Shown here: positions 41,443-49,707 of the stretch, piece by piece
How positions within the stretch are numbered: position 1 is the stretch's first letter
Layout: every line of letters begins with the position of its first letter
Assembly (NCBI RefSeq): GCF_014203895.1
Contig: NZ_JACHJY010000004.1
Span: forward strand, 124,001-188,000
Origin: Streptomyces nymphaeiformis
GTDB lineage: Bacteria > Actinomycetota > Actinomycetes > Streptomycetales > Streptomycetaceae
Direction: 5' to 3'
Length of the DNA: 64,000 nt
Made by a program: the position numbers and the translations under genes
Notes under the pieces: model-generated
The model's database searches: none
Told to the model about the DNA's origin: nothing
What the model saw: the letters and a program-made list of their open reading frames with translations, nothing else

Positions 41443-41787
41443 CTAGCCGACCGCGGCGTACGCCTCGTACGTCGCGTCGTCGTCGATCGCCACGGGCAGC
41501 AGGCCCGCTCCCCGCTCGTACTCCGTCCGCGCGGTCTCCAGGAGCCGGCGCCACGAGGTGACGGTCGGCCTGCGGCGCAGCAGGGCGCGTCGCTCGCGCT
41601 CCGTCATGCCGCCCCACACGCCGAACTCCACGCGGTTGTCGAGGGCGTCGGCGAGGCACTCGGTCCGCACCGGGCATCCGGTGCACACCGCCTTTGCCCT
41701 GTTCTGTGCCGCTCCCTGCACGAAAAGTTCATCCGGATCGGTAGTGCGGCAGGCCGCCTGCGCACTCCAGTCAGCTACCCAGCCCAT
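41443..41787 (-). CDS. wblA: WhiB-family regulator WblA
   Basis: A 114-residue iron-sulfur transcription factor. Four Cys at 13, 35, 38 and 44 (C-x21-C-x2-C-x5-C) hold the cluster, followed by the GVWGG turn and a basic RRALLRRRP tail. The sequence matches WblA of Streptomyces, a global regulator of sporulation and antibiotic production; M. tuberculosis WhiB4 sits in the same place. The ATG at 41787 has GGAGAGGA upstream and begins MGWV, as in known WblA. A long gene-free leader follows upstream. Confidence 0.96.
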   Translation of the reverse strand: MGWVADWSAQAACRTTDPDELFVQGAAQNRAKAVCTGCPVRTECLADALDNRVEFGVWGGMTERERRALLRRRPTVTSWRRLLETARTEYERGAGLLPVAIDDDATYEAYAAVG

Positions 41788-41892
41788 ACCGGCGCCGTCC
41801 TCTCCCGAATCGAGGCTCCCCCACGGCGGCAGCGGCATATTCACCGCTGCCAGTTGGGACGTTACGGAAGGTGGGCACAGCGCAACACCCCC

Positions 41893-41919
41893 TTCGGGCC
41901 CAATCTTGAATGGCCCGAA
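41893..41919 (-). promoter_or_regulatory. Hairpin in the wblA upstream region
   Basis: TTCGGGCC (41893-41900) and GGCCCGAA (41912-41919) with an 11-nt AT-rich loop, 106-132 nt upstream of wblA. Confidence 0.5.
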
Positions 41920-41939
41920 CGGACTATGCGTGCGCGTCA

Positions 41940-41959
41940 GATCACCCAGGGGAGTGATC
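41940..41959. promoter_or_regulatory. Inverted repeat GATCAC-N8-GTGATC before wblA
   Basis: Perfect 6-bp half-sites, 14 bp centre to centre, about 155 nt upstream of wblA. The 416-bp gap 41788-42203 has no gene and must hold the wblA and penicillin-binding protein promoters. Confidence 0.45.
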
Positions 41960-42191
41960 GAAGGACATGAGTGTGTTAACGGACATATCGCCTGGACATG
42001 CCCTTCCTCGACGGGCCCATTTCGGGCACCGCATGACACACCAACAGGAATCGGACACGAGGTTCCCGTGTTTCGGGGTCACGGAATTTCATGCCGATGT
42101 CACACCCGGGTCTTGATGCGAGACCGCACTGCTGTGACAGTTGGGAGCAGCTTAGGCCAAGGCATATACGTGTGTCCGGCGAATGAGAACG

Positions 42192-42197
42192 TAGGCT
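42192..42197 (+). promoter_or_regulatory. -10 box of the penicillin-binding protein gene, leaderless
   Basis: TAGGCT ends 6 nt before the ATG at 42204, and no ribosome binding site is present. Confidence 0.5.
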
Positions 42198-42203
42198 GCC
42201 CCC

Positions 42204-44432
42204 ATGGCAAAGAAGCGCTCGGGCGGTGGTCTGACCGGGACCCAGCAGGCCGCCAAGTTCCTCGGTGTCAGTGTGCTCGCCGGAGCCGTGCTGGCGGGCA
42301 TCGCCCTGCCCGCGGCCGGGGCACTCGGGCTGGCGGCGAAGGGCACGGTGGAGGGGTTCGACGAGATCCCCTCCAATCTGAAGACCCCACCGCTGAGTCA
42401 GCGCACCACGATCCTGGACGCCGAGGGCGGCCTGATCGCCACGGTGTACTCGCGTGACCGGAAGGTCGTGCCGATCGACAAGATCTCCCCGTACATGCAG
42501 AAGGCGATCGTCGCGATCGAGGACGGGCGCTTCTACGAGCACGGGGCGATCGACCTCAAGGGCGTACTGCGTGCGATCAACAAGAACGCGCAGTCGGGCG
42601 GGGTCTCGGAGGGCGCGTCCACGCTGACCCAGCAGTACGTGAAGAACGTCTTCGTCGAGGAGGCCGGTGACGACCCCGAGAAGGTCGCGCAGGCCACCCA
42701 GCAGACCATCGGCCGCAAGGTCCGCGAGCTGAAGTTCGCGATCCAGGTCGAGGAGGAGCTGGGCAAGAAGAAGATCCTGGAGAACTACCTCAACATCACG
42801 TTCTTCGGGCAGCAGGCCTACGGCATCGAGGCCGCCTCCCAGCGGTACTTCTCCAAGCACGCCGCCGACCTGGACCTGGGCGAGGCGGCGATGATGGCCG
42901 GTCTCGTCCAGTCGCCGAGCCGCTACGACCCGATCAACGACATCCAGGAAGCCACCAAGCGCCGCAACATGGTGCTCCAGCGGATGGCCGACGTGAAGGA
43001 CATCAGTCAGGCCGAGGCGGACGCCGCCAAGGCCAAGCCGATCAAGCTGAAGGTCAAGACCCCGAAGAACGGCTGCATCACCGCCGTCGACGGCGCCGGC
43101 TTCTTCTGCGACTACGTCCGCAAGACGATCCTCAGCGACCCGACCTTCGGCAAGACCTCCGAGGAGCGGTCGAAGCTGTGGAACCTGGGTGGTCTCACCA
43201 TCAGGACCACGCTCGACCCGCGCGCGCAGGCCGCCGCCAACGAGGCCGCCGTCGCGAAGGTCAACAAGGACGACCCGGTCGCCGCCTCCGTGGTGCAGGT
43301 CCAGCCCAAGACCGGCCGCATCCTGTCGATGGGCCAGTCCCGTCCGTACGGCCTGGACCAGAAGCAGCACCAGACGACACTGAACCTCGCCGTCGGCAGC
43401 AAGATGGGCGGCACGACGTACGGCTTCCAGGTCGGCTCGACCTTCAAGCCGATCACCGCCGCCGCGGCCCTGGAGAAGGGCATCAGCCCGGCGACGAGCT
43501 TCAACGACCCGTCGAAGATCAACATCAGCGAGAGCGAGTACACCCGCTGCGACGGCAAGCCCTCCGGTTACGCGAACTGGGAGGTGAGCAACGAGATGGA
43601 GTCGGAGAAGGGCCTCTTCGACATGACGAGCGCCCTCGGCAAGTCCATCAACACCTACTTCGCCAAGCTGGAGCAGATGGCCGGCCTCTGCGAGACGCTG
43701 ACGATGGCGAAGAACGTCGGCTACGAGCGCGAGCTGGGCAAGCCCATCAAGCAGAGCCCCTCCGTCACCCTCGGCAGCATCGAGTCCACCCCGCTCGACA
43801 TGGCGTCCGTCTACGCGACCTTCGCCAACCGCGGCATCTACTGCACCCCGGTCGCCATCGAGTCGATCAAGGCCGCCAACGGCGACAAGCTGAACGTGCC
43901 GCAGACCAAGTGCACGCGAGCCATGAGCGACCGGACCGCCGACACCATCAACCAGATGCTGAAGGGCGTCGTCGAGGACGGCACCGGTACGCGGGCCGGC
44001 CTCAGCGACCGCGACAACGCGGGCAAGACCGGTACGACCAACGACCGCAAGGACGCCTGGTTCGTCGGCTACACCCCGAACCTGTCCACCGCCGTCTGGG
44101 TCGGTGACGACGTCGGCGAGAAGAAGTCGATGTACGACATCACCATCGGCGGCGAGTACTACGACAAGGTCTGCGGTGGCTGCCTCCCCGGCCCGATCTG
44201 GAAGATCGCGATGACGGGCGCCCTGGACGCCGGCCAGACGCCGGGCTTCGTCACCGTCCCCGTGCCGCGGGCCGACAAGCCCAAGGACGAGGAGAAGGAA
44301 GGCGACGAGGGCCCGAACAAGCCCAAGAAGCCCGCCGACGCCAAGCCCGGCGACACCCCGTCCCCCGGGTTCACGTTCCCGACGGACCTGTTCCCCGGCG
44401 GCCGCAACAAGCCCCGCGGCGGAGGCCACTGA
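42204..44432 (+). CDS. Bifunctional penicillin-binding protein (class A)
   Basis: A 742-residue peptidoglycan synthase. One N-terminal membrane helix (about 17-45), a GT51 glycosyltransferase domain (AIEDGRFYEHGAID, the catalytic Glu, and EGASTLTQQYVKN), then a transpeptidase with SxxK in VGSTFKPIT, SxN in GKSINTYF and KTG in AGKTGTTND. The C-terminal tail is Lys/Pro/Asp-rich, and no PASTA domain is present. It is divergent from wblA, mirroring whiB4-ponA2 in M. tuberculosis, and is followed by a strong terminator. Confidence 0.95.
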   Translation: MAKKRSGGGLTGTQQAAKFLGVSVLAGAVLAGIALPAAGALGLAAKGTVEGFDEIPSNLKTPPLSQRTTILDAEGGLIATVYSRDRKVVPIDKISPYMQKAIVAIEDGRFYEHGAIDLKGVLRAINKNAQSGGVSEGASTLTQQYVKNVFVEEAGDDPEKVAQATQQTIGRKVRELKFAIQVEEELGKKKILENYLNITFFGQQAYGIEAASQRYFSKHAADLDLGEAAMMAGLVQSPSRYDPINDIQEATKRRNMVLQRMADVKDISQAEADAAKAKPIKLKVKTPKNGCITAVDGAGFFCDYVRKTILSDPTFGKTSEERSKLWNLGGLTIRTTLDPRAQAAANEAAVAKVNKDDPVAASVVQVQPKTGRILSMGQSRPYGLDQKQHQTTLNLAVGSKMGGTTYGFQVGSTFKPITAAAALEKGISPATSFNDPSKINISESEYTRCDGKPSGYANWEVSNEMESEKGLFDMTSALGKSINTYFAKLEQMAGLCETLTMAKNVGYERELGKPIKQSPSVTLGSIESTPLDMASVYATFANRGIYCTPVAIESIKAANGDKLNVPQTKCTRAMSDRTADTINQMLKGVVEDGTGTRAGLSDRDNAGKTGTTNDRKDAWFVGYTPNLSTAVWVGDDVGEKKSMYDITIGGEYYDKVCGGCLPGPIWKIAMTGALDAGQTPGFVTVPVPRADKPKDEEKEGDEGPNKPKKPADAKPGDTPSPGFTFPTDLFPGGRNKPRGGGH

Positions 44433-44441
44433 CGCCAGGCC

Positions 44442-44490
44442 GGTACGAGGAAGGGCGCCCCACCTGAGGTGGGGCGCCCTTCCTCGTACC
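44442..44490. terminator. 24-bp perfect bidirectional terminator
   Basis: The arms 44442-44465 and 44467-44490 are exact complements around a single G. It lies 10 bp after the penicillin-binding protein gene and 12 bp after the convergent yqeY-like gene. Confidence 0.93.
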
Positions 44491-44501
44491 GACTCCGCGG
44501 A

Positions 44502-44966
44502 TCAGCCCGCGAGCAGCTTCTTCACCGCGGCGGCGACGCGGCCGCCCTCGGCCTGGCCGGCCACCTTCGGGTTCACGATCTTCATGACGGCGCCCATGGC
44601 ACGCGGCCCCTCGGCGCCCGCCGCCTTCGCCTCCTCGACGGCCGCCGCGACGATGCCGTCGAGCTCCTCGTCGCTGAGCTGCTTCGGCAGGTACGCGTCG
44701 AGGATGAGGCCCTCGGCCTTCTCCCGCTCGGCGGACTCGGGGCGACCGCCCTTGGCGAAGGCGTCCGCGGCCTCGCGGCGCTTCTTCGCCTCCTTCGCGA
44801 TCACCTTCTGCACCTCGTCGTCGGAGAGTTCGCGCTTCGTCGTACCCGCGACCTCCTCCTTCGTGATCGCGGTGATGGTGAGCCGCAGGGTCGAGGAGCG
44901 CAGTTCGTCGCGCTCCCGGATCGCGGCGTTGAGGTCGTCCTGGAGCTTCGCCTTGAGCGTGGTCAT
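44502..44966 (-). CDS. GatB/YqeY domain protein
   Basis: A 154-residue helical protein of the YqeY family, related to the tail of the GatB amidotransferase subunit. LRLTITAITKEEVAGTTKRELSDDEVQKVI and AYLPKQLSDEEL are typical. It may bind tRNA, but the role is unproven. The ATG at 44966 lies 74 bp from the divergent phosphoesterase start. Confidence 0.93.
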   Translation of the reverse strand: MTTLKAKLQDDLNAAIRERDELRSSTLRLTITAITKEEVAGTTKRELSDDEVQKVIAKEAKKRREAADAFAKGGRPESAEREKAEGLILDAYLPKQLSDEELDGIVAAAVEEAKAAGAEGPRAMGAVMKIVNPKVAGQAEGGRVAAAVKKLLAG

Positions 44967-45040
44967 GGGGTCAAGTGTGGCAGGTGCGCCACCCGGACCG
45001 CCCGCGCATTTCGGCCCGGCGGGTCTGCGACGATGGGGGG

Positions 45041-45979
45041 ATGCGCGCACGGTACGGCATCCCCCTGAAGATCACGGCAGGCCTCACGGCGACGGCGGCG
45101 GCCGGAATCGTCTACGCGGCCGGCATCGAGGCCCGCTCCTTCCGGCTCCGCCGGGTGACGGTCCCGGTCCTCCCGCGCGGCATGCGCGACCTGCGGATCC
45201 TCCAGGTCTCGGACATCCACATGGTGAGCGGCCAGGGCAAGAAGCGCGCCTGGCTGCAGTCCCTCGCGGGGCTCCGCCCCGACCTCGTCGTCAACACCGG
45301 CGACAACCTCTCCGACACGGAGGCCGTGCCGGAGGTACTCGACGCGCTCGGGCCGCTGATGGAGTTCCCCGGTGTGTACGTCTTCGGCTCCAACGACTAC
45401 TACGGGCCCCGGCCGCGCAACCCCGCCCGCTACCTGATGGAGAAGGTGCAGGGCCGCCACGGGCTCAACGGCAACCCGCCGGTGGTCGGCGCCGTCCACA
45501 ACCCGTGGGAGGACCTCCGGGACGCCTTCGACGCGGCCGGCTGGGTCAACCTCACCAACACCCGCGGCCGGCTGAAGCTGCCGCAGGCCGACCTCGCCTT
45601 CACCGGCCTGGACGACCCGCACATCAAGCGCGACCGGTACGAGCGGGTCGCCGGCGGCCCCGACGCGGACGCCGACTTCACGCTGGGCGTCGTGCACGCC
45701 CCGTACCTGCGGGCGCTCGACGCCTTCACGGCCGACGGGTACGAGCTGATCCTCGCCGGGCACACCCACGGCGGCCAGCTGTGCGTCCCCTTCTACGGGG
45801 CGCTCGTCACCAACTGCGACCTGGACACGGACCGGGTGAAGGGCCTCTCCACGCACACGGTGGAGGAGCGCACCTCGTACCTCCACGTCTCGGCGGGCTG
45901 CGGCACCAACCGGTACACCCCCGTCCGCTTCGCCTGCCCGCCCGAGGTCACCCTGCTCACCCTGACGGCGCGTGCCTGA
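45041..45979 (+). CDS. Metallophosphoesterase
   Basis: A 312-residue calcineurin-like phosphoesterase with an N-terminal signal-anchor helix (residues 8-26). Metal motifs are QVSDIHM, NTGDN, FGSNDYY (Asn-Asp in place of Asn-His-Glu) and GHTHGGQ. YkuE-like enzymes of this kind act on the outer face or on UDP-lipids; the substrate is unknown. The ATG at 45041 follows a GGGGGG run. Confidence 0.9.
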   Translation: MRARYGIPLKITAGLTATAAAGIVYAAGIEARSFRLRRVTVPVLPRGMRDLRILQVSDIHMVSGQGKKRAWLQSLAGLRPDLVVNTGDNLSDTEAVPEVLDALGPLMEFPGVYVFGSNDYYGPRPRNPARYLMEKVQGRHGLNGNPPVVGAVHNPWEDLRDAFDAAGWVNLTNTRGRLKLPQADLAFTGLDDPHIKRDRYERVAGGPDADADFTLGVVHAPYLRALDAFTADGYELILAGHTHGGQLCVPFYGALVTNCDLDTDRVKGLSTHTVEERTSYLHVSAGCGTNRYTPVRFACPPEVTLLTLTARA

Positions 45980-45996
45980 CCGCTTACGGTGGGGGA

Positions 45997-46734
45997 ATGC
46001 TCACGCCCCCTTCCGCGGCCGTGCCGGCCTCCGCCGTCATGTCCCCCGTCGGCCGCCGCCCCTGGGCGGCGGCCTTCCGGGCCCTGATCGCCGCGTCCGC
46101 GGCGACGGGCCTGGTCATCGAGTGCGCGTACGGGAACGTGCTCGTGGTCCTGAGCTTCTTCACCATCTGGACGAACATCCTCGTCGCCGTCGTCCTCGGC
46201 CTGGGCGCCGTCCGCGCCTGGACCCGCCGCCCGCCGCTGTCCGCGCTGTGGACCGGCGGGACCCTCCTCTGCATCGCCGTCGTCGGCCTCGTCTTCCACC
46301 TGGTCCTCGACAACGAGGCGAGCGAGTTCAACGCCGCCGCCGAGATCGCCCGCCTGAGCGGCGCGAAGGCCGTCTCCAACCAGCTCCTCCACACCGTGAC
46401 CCCGATCGGCACGGCCCTGGACTTCCTGCTGCTCACGGCGCCCGGCGCCCTCCGGTGGCGCCACGCCGCCCAGTGGCTGGCGGCCCCGGGCCTCTACTTC
46501 GCCTTCGCCCTGGTCCGCGGCGCGCTGCTCTCCCCCGACGCGCCCACCCGCTACACGTACCCGTTCCTCGACGTCACCGTCCACGGCTACGGAGGCGTCC
46601 TGGTCAACGCCGTCGTGCTCGGCGCGGCCTTCTACGTCCTCGGCCTCGCGATCGTCGGCCTGGACCGCATCCGCCCCGCGCCGAGGCCCCGCGGATACCG
46701 GATTTCGTCTGAGCGCGCGCGTGGGCTAAAGTAA
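45997..46734 (+). CDS. Pr6Pr family membrane protein
   Basis: A 245-residue protein with six predicted membrane helices, including FFTIWTNILVAVVLGLGAV. LLHTVTPIGTALDFLLLTAPG and PYPFLDVTVHGYG-like segments (here TYPFLDVTVHGYGG) fit the Pr6Pr/FAR-17a-like family, some of whose members are lipid hydrolases with Thr/His pairs. The ATG at 45997 has GGTGGGGG upstream and lies 17 bp after the phosphoesterase. Confidence 0.82.
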   Translation: MLTPPSAAVPASAVMSPVGRRPWAAAFRALIAASAATGLVIECAYGNVLVVLSFFTIWTNILVAVVLGLGAVRAWTRRPPLSALWTGGTLLCIAVVGLVFHLVLDNEASEFNAAAEIARLSGAKAVSNQLLHTVTPIGTALDFLLLTAPGALRWRHAAQWLAAPGLYFAFALVRGALLSPDAPTRYTYPFLDVTVHGYGGVLVNAVVLGAAFYVLGLAIVGLDRIRPAPRPRGYRISSERARGLK

Positions 46735-46772
46735 TCGATGTCGCCGGGAAGTGAAGAACAAACCAGCGACAT

Positions 46773-46846
46773 CGGGGTGTAGCGCAGCTTGGCAGCGCGC
46801 TTCGTTCGGGACGAAGAGGTCGTGGGTTCAAATCCCGCCACCCCGA
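46773..46846 (+). tRNA. tRNA-Pro (CGG)
   Basis: A 74-nt cloverleaf: acceptor CGGGGTG with CACCCCG, D-stem GCGC, anticodon stem CTTCG/CGAAG with loop TTCGGGA (anticodon CGG), and T-loop TTCAAAT. CCA is not encoded. A terminator hairpin follows. Confidence 0.95.
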
Positions 46847-46860
46847 CAGCCGCAAGACCC

Positions 46861-46898
46861 TCAGGGGCCTGATCCGCGAAAGCGGGTCTGGCCCCTGA
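46861..46898 (+). terminator. tRNA-Pro terminator
   Basis: A stem of 9 bp plus 7 bp separated by a T-T mismatch and capped by a GAAA tetraloop, 15 nt after the tRNA. Confidence 0.8.
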
Positions 46899-46976
46899 GG
46901 CGTTTCCGGGAGGCATCCGCGCGGCGGCCCCCTGGGGGCTCCCGGCGCGTGGCCGGTCACCCCCGGGCGGAGGTCT

Positions 46977-47879
46977 CTAGATCACCGGCGGGCGGCCCAG
47001 GCGGGTCATGCGGAGGACGGTGGTCCAGCGCATCGGGGTGCGGGGGCCGCAGGAGCGGCGGACGCCCTCGGCGAAGCCGGCGAACCAGGCGCCGAGGCCC
47101 GGCAGGGAGCGGGTGCGGGCCAGGGTCAGGAGGGTCCACACGCCCAGGTAGACGGGGACGAGGAGGGCCGGCAGGTTGCGCTTGGCCAGCCAGACGCGGT
47201 TGCGGGCGGTCATCCGGTAGTAGACGGCGTGCCGGGCCGGGCTGGTCTTCGGGTGCTGGAGCAGCAGCTTCGGCTCGTAGATGACCTTCCAGCCCGCGTC
47301 GAGGGCCCGCCAGGCGAGGTCGGTCTCCTCGTGGGTGAAGAAGAAGTCCTCCGGCCAGCCGCCGATCTCGTCCAGCATCCGCATCGACAGGCCGTGGCCG
47401 CCGCCGAGGAAGGTGGTGACCTCACCGCCCCGCAGCGGGTCCTTCGCGCCGAGGCGCGGGATGTGCCGGCGCTGCGTCTCGCCGGTCTCGTCGGCGATGC
47501 GGAACGACACGACGCCGAGCGTCGGGTCCCCGTCGTACAGGTCCGCCAGGCGGCGGAAGACGTCCGTGTCGACGAGCAGGCCGTCGTCGTCGAGGTCCAC
47601 CACGATGTCGACGTCGCCGAAGGAGCGCAGCGTCTCGATCGCGACGTTCCGCCCGCCCGAGACGCCTCGGTTCTCGGGGAGTTCGACCCCGGTCACGCCC
47701 TCGGGCAGGGCCGGGAGCGACCCGGTGCCGTTGCCGACGACGACGATCCGCGCGGCGGGCTCGTCCTGGCCCGCCACGGCGTCGAGCAGTGCCCGCAGCT
47801 CGGCGGGGCGCGTGCCCATCGTCAGTACCGCCACACCTACACGCGGTCGCGCCACGGCCCACTCCGTTTCCTCACCCAT
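46977..47879 (-). CDS. Family 2 glycosyltransferase
   Basis: A 300-residue GT-A fold enzyme: VAVLTMGTRPAEL at the nucleotide-binding end, DIVVDLDDDGLL (DxD metal site), GGGHGLSMRMLDEIGGWPEDFFFTHEETDLAWR (acceptor site) and a C-terminal membrane-associated region (PALLVPVYLGVWTLLTLAR). It resembles rhamnosyltransferase-like enzymes acting on wall or lipid-linked glycans. The ATG at 47879 is preferred to a GTG two codons earlier. Confidence 0.9.
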   Translation of the reverse strand: MGEETEWAVARPRVGVAVLTMGTRPAELRALLDAVAGQDEPAARIVVVGNGTGSLPALPEGVTGVELPENRGVSGGRNVAIETLRSFGDVDIVVDLDDDGLLVDTDVFRRLADLYDGDPTLGVVSFRIADETGETQRRHIPRLGAKDPLRGGEVTTFLGGGHGLSMRMLDEIGGWPEDFFFTHEETDLAWRALDAGWKVIYEPKLLLQHPKTSPARHAVYYRMTARNRVWLAKRNLPALLVPVYLGVWTLLTLARTRSLPGLGAWFAGFAEGVRRSCGPRTPMRWTTVLRMTRLGRPPVI

Positions 47880-48055
47880 GTCCACCGAACGCCGCGATGC
47901 TAACCGTCCGGTGACACCCTCCGTTCACCCGGACCACGGGTGTCGTGCACCGGTCGGGGGCGCGGAGGGGGGAGCGCGGCGAGGAGCCGGGACGGGCGGC
48001 TCTACGCTGGTTCTCTTCCGTCAGGTTGATCGATCGTCGAAAGGGTGGTCTCCAG

Positions 48056-49228
48056 GTGCTGGTCGCGGACCGATATCGGCTTCATGTGTGTATCGGCCGG
48101 GGCGGCATGGGCGAGGTGTGGCAGGCCACCGACGAGGTCCTCGGCCGGTCCGTGGCCGTGAAGCTGATGCTGGCCCAGGCGGCCGACCCGTCCGCCGGCG
48201 ACCGCTTCCGTCTCGAGGCGCAGACCGCCGCGCGGCTGAGCCACCCGCACGTGGTGGGCGTCTTCGACTTCGGCACGTGGGACGGAAAGCTGTTCCTCGT
48301 CATGGAGTTGGTGGAGGGGGACAGCCTCCAGGGGAGCCCCTCCGCCCCGATGGTCCTGCCCGCCGAGCGGGTCGCGCTCGTCGCCGCGCACGCCGCCGCC
48401 GGGCTCGCGGCCGCGCACCGGCAGGGCGTCGTGCACCGGGACATCAAGCCGGGGAACCTGCTCGTCGACGGCGAAGGCACGGTCAAGCTGGCCGACTTCG
48501 GCATCGCGCGGTTCGTCGACGACCCCTCGGCCGCGCTCACGACGACGGGTCAGATCGTCGGCACGGGGCTGTACCTCGCGCCCGAGCGGGCCCTCGGGCA
48601 GCCCGCCTCGCCCGCCTCCGACGTGTACTCGCTGGGCTGCGTGCTGTACCAACTGCTCACCGGACGTCCACCGTTCCGCGCGGACACCGCGACGGCCCTG
48701 CTGTACCAGCACATCGACACCCCGCCGGTGCCGCCGAGCCGGCTCGGGGCCGCGCTGCCGCCCGACTTCGAGGCGTACCTGCTGAGCCTGCTCGCCAAGC
48801 AGCCGGAGCAGCGGCCTCCGGCGCAGGCGATCGCGGACTGGTTCTCGTCCGGGGCCTGGCGCGGGACGGGCGGGTACCCCGGGGCGGGACCGGTCGCGAG
48901 CCCGCCCCACGCGTCTCACCATGCACCTCACACGCCCCACGCGCCCCGCCAGTCAGTTCAGTCCCACGCGCCCCGTCAGCCCACCGGGCCCGCCGCCTCC
49001 CTGCCCATGCCCGCGCCGGTGCACACGCCCGCGCCCACCCCGCCGCCGATGAACCGGCCGCCGGTGACCCGCCCCGCGCCCGCCACCCGGCGGCGCCAGG
49101 CCCCGCCGAGCAGCAGCGGCGGCGCGCTCGCGGAGCTCTCCCGGCGCCGCCCGCGCAAGACGGCGGCCGTCGCCGGGGTCATCGCCTTCGTGGTCTTCCT
49201 GATCATCGGGATGGCCTGGCTGTCGTAG
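48056..49228 (+). CDS. Serine/threonine protein kinase, C-terminally anchored
   Basis: A 390-residue Hanks-type kinase: Gly loop GRGGMGEV (residues 14-21), catalytic Lys36, HRDIKPGN, LADFGIARF and YLAPERALG. The kinase domain ends near residue 265. A His/Pro-rich linker of about 90 residues leads to one membrane helix at the extreme C-terminus (VAGVIAFVVFLIIGMAWLS), leaving no extracellular sensor. The GTG at 48056 has AAGGGTGG upstream. Confidence 0.93.
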   Translation: MLVADRYRLHVCIGRGGMGEVWQATDEVLGRSVAVKLMLAQAADPSAGDRFRLEAQTAARLSHPHVVGVFDFGTWDGKLFLVMELVEGDSLQGSPSAPMVLPAERVALVAAHAAAGLAAAHRQGVVHRDIKPGNLLVDGEGTVKLADFGIARFVDDPSAALTTTGQIVGTGLYLAPERALGQPASPASDVYSLGCVLYQLLTGRPPFRADTATALLYQHIDTPPVPPSRLGAALPPDFEAYLLSLLAKQPEQRPPAQAIADWFSSGAWRGTGGYPGAGPVASPPHASHHAPHTPHAPRQSVQSHAPRQPTGPAASLPMPAPVHTPAPTPPPMNRPPVTRPAPATRRRQAPPSSSGGALAELSRRRPRKTAAVAGVIAFVVFLIIGMAWLS

Positions 49229-49255
49229 CGGCCCCACCCCGGCGCGGCACAGCGG

Positions 49256-49537
49256 TCAGTACAGCCGCGGTGCCATCACGTGCGGCTCCTCGTCCTCGGT
49301 CATGAGCAGCAGGCAGCGCGGCACGCCCGGCCCCGGGGTCGCGCGGACGGTCGCCGCCGTCGGCGGGTCGGTCGGCAGCTCGATCGCGACGGTGACCGGC
49401 CGGTCGTTCCTGCCCGTGGCGTAGCCGGTCGACTTGCCGTCGACGAGGACCTCGACCACCGGCGTGTGCCCGGTCTGCACGGTCGCGGAGACCGAGTGCC
49501 CGAGGTGGTCGATGTGGAAGTGGTGGCGTGACCTCAT
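49256..49537 (-). CDS. Small conserved-looking protein of unknown function
   Basis: A 93-residue protein (begins MRSRHHFHIDHLGHS) with alternating hydrophobic residues suggesting an all-beta fold. I do not recognise the family. The ATG at 49537 is chosen for the GGAGG 5 nt upstream; the frame stays open to 49606. It is divergent from the alkyl sulfatase. Confidence 0.6.
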   Translation of the reverse strand: MRSRHHFHIDHLGHSVSATVQTGHTPVVEVLVDGKSTGYATGRNDRPVTVAIELPTDPPTAATVRATPGPGVPRCLLLMTEDEEPHVMAPRLY

Positions 49538-49707
49538 GGGCCACCTCCGTCCCGCCGCGAAGGACACGTGCCGCCCGAGCGGGACGCGTACCTCCAGCGT
49601 AGGCACGGTCCGGCGCCCCCGCCGCTCCGACGTGCGGCCGTAGGACCCCGGTGTTCAGATGGTCCGGTACGCCGACCAGCGCATGCGCGGAACGGAGCAC
49701 CTGGCAC

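Noticed and set aside
41940-41959. BldD site before wblA
   Set aside because: The half-sites are in the inside-out order (TCAC left, GTGA right) relative to the BldD consensus, so I list it only as an unassigned inverted repeat.
46773-46846. Integrated element at tRNA-Pro
   Set aside because: No integrase gene and no repeat of the tRNA 3' end are found nearby.
46927-46939. GCCCCCTGGGGGC as a terminator of the glycosyltransferase gene
   Set aside because: The arms leave only one unpaired base, so the real stem would be too short to call.
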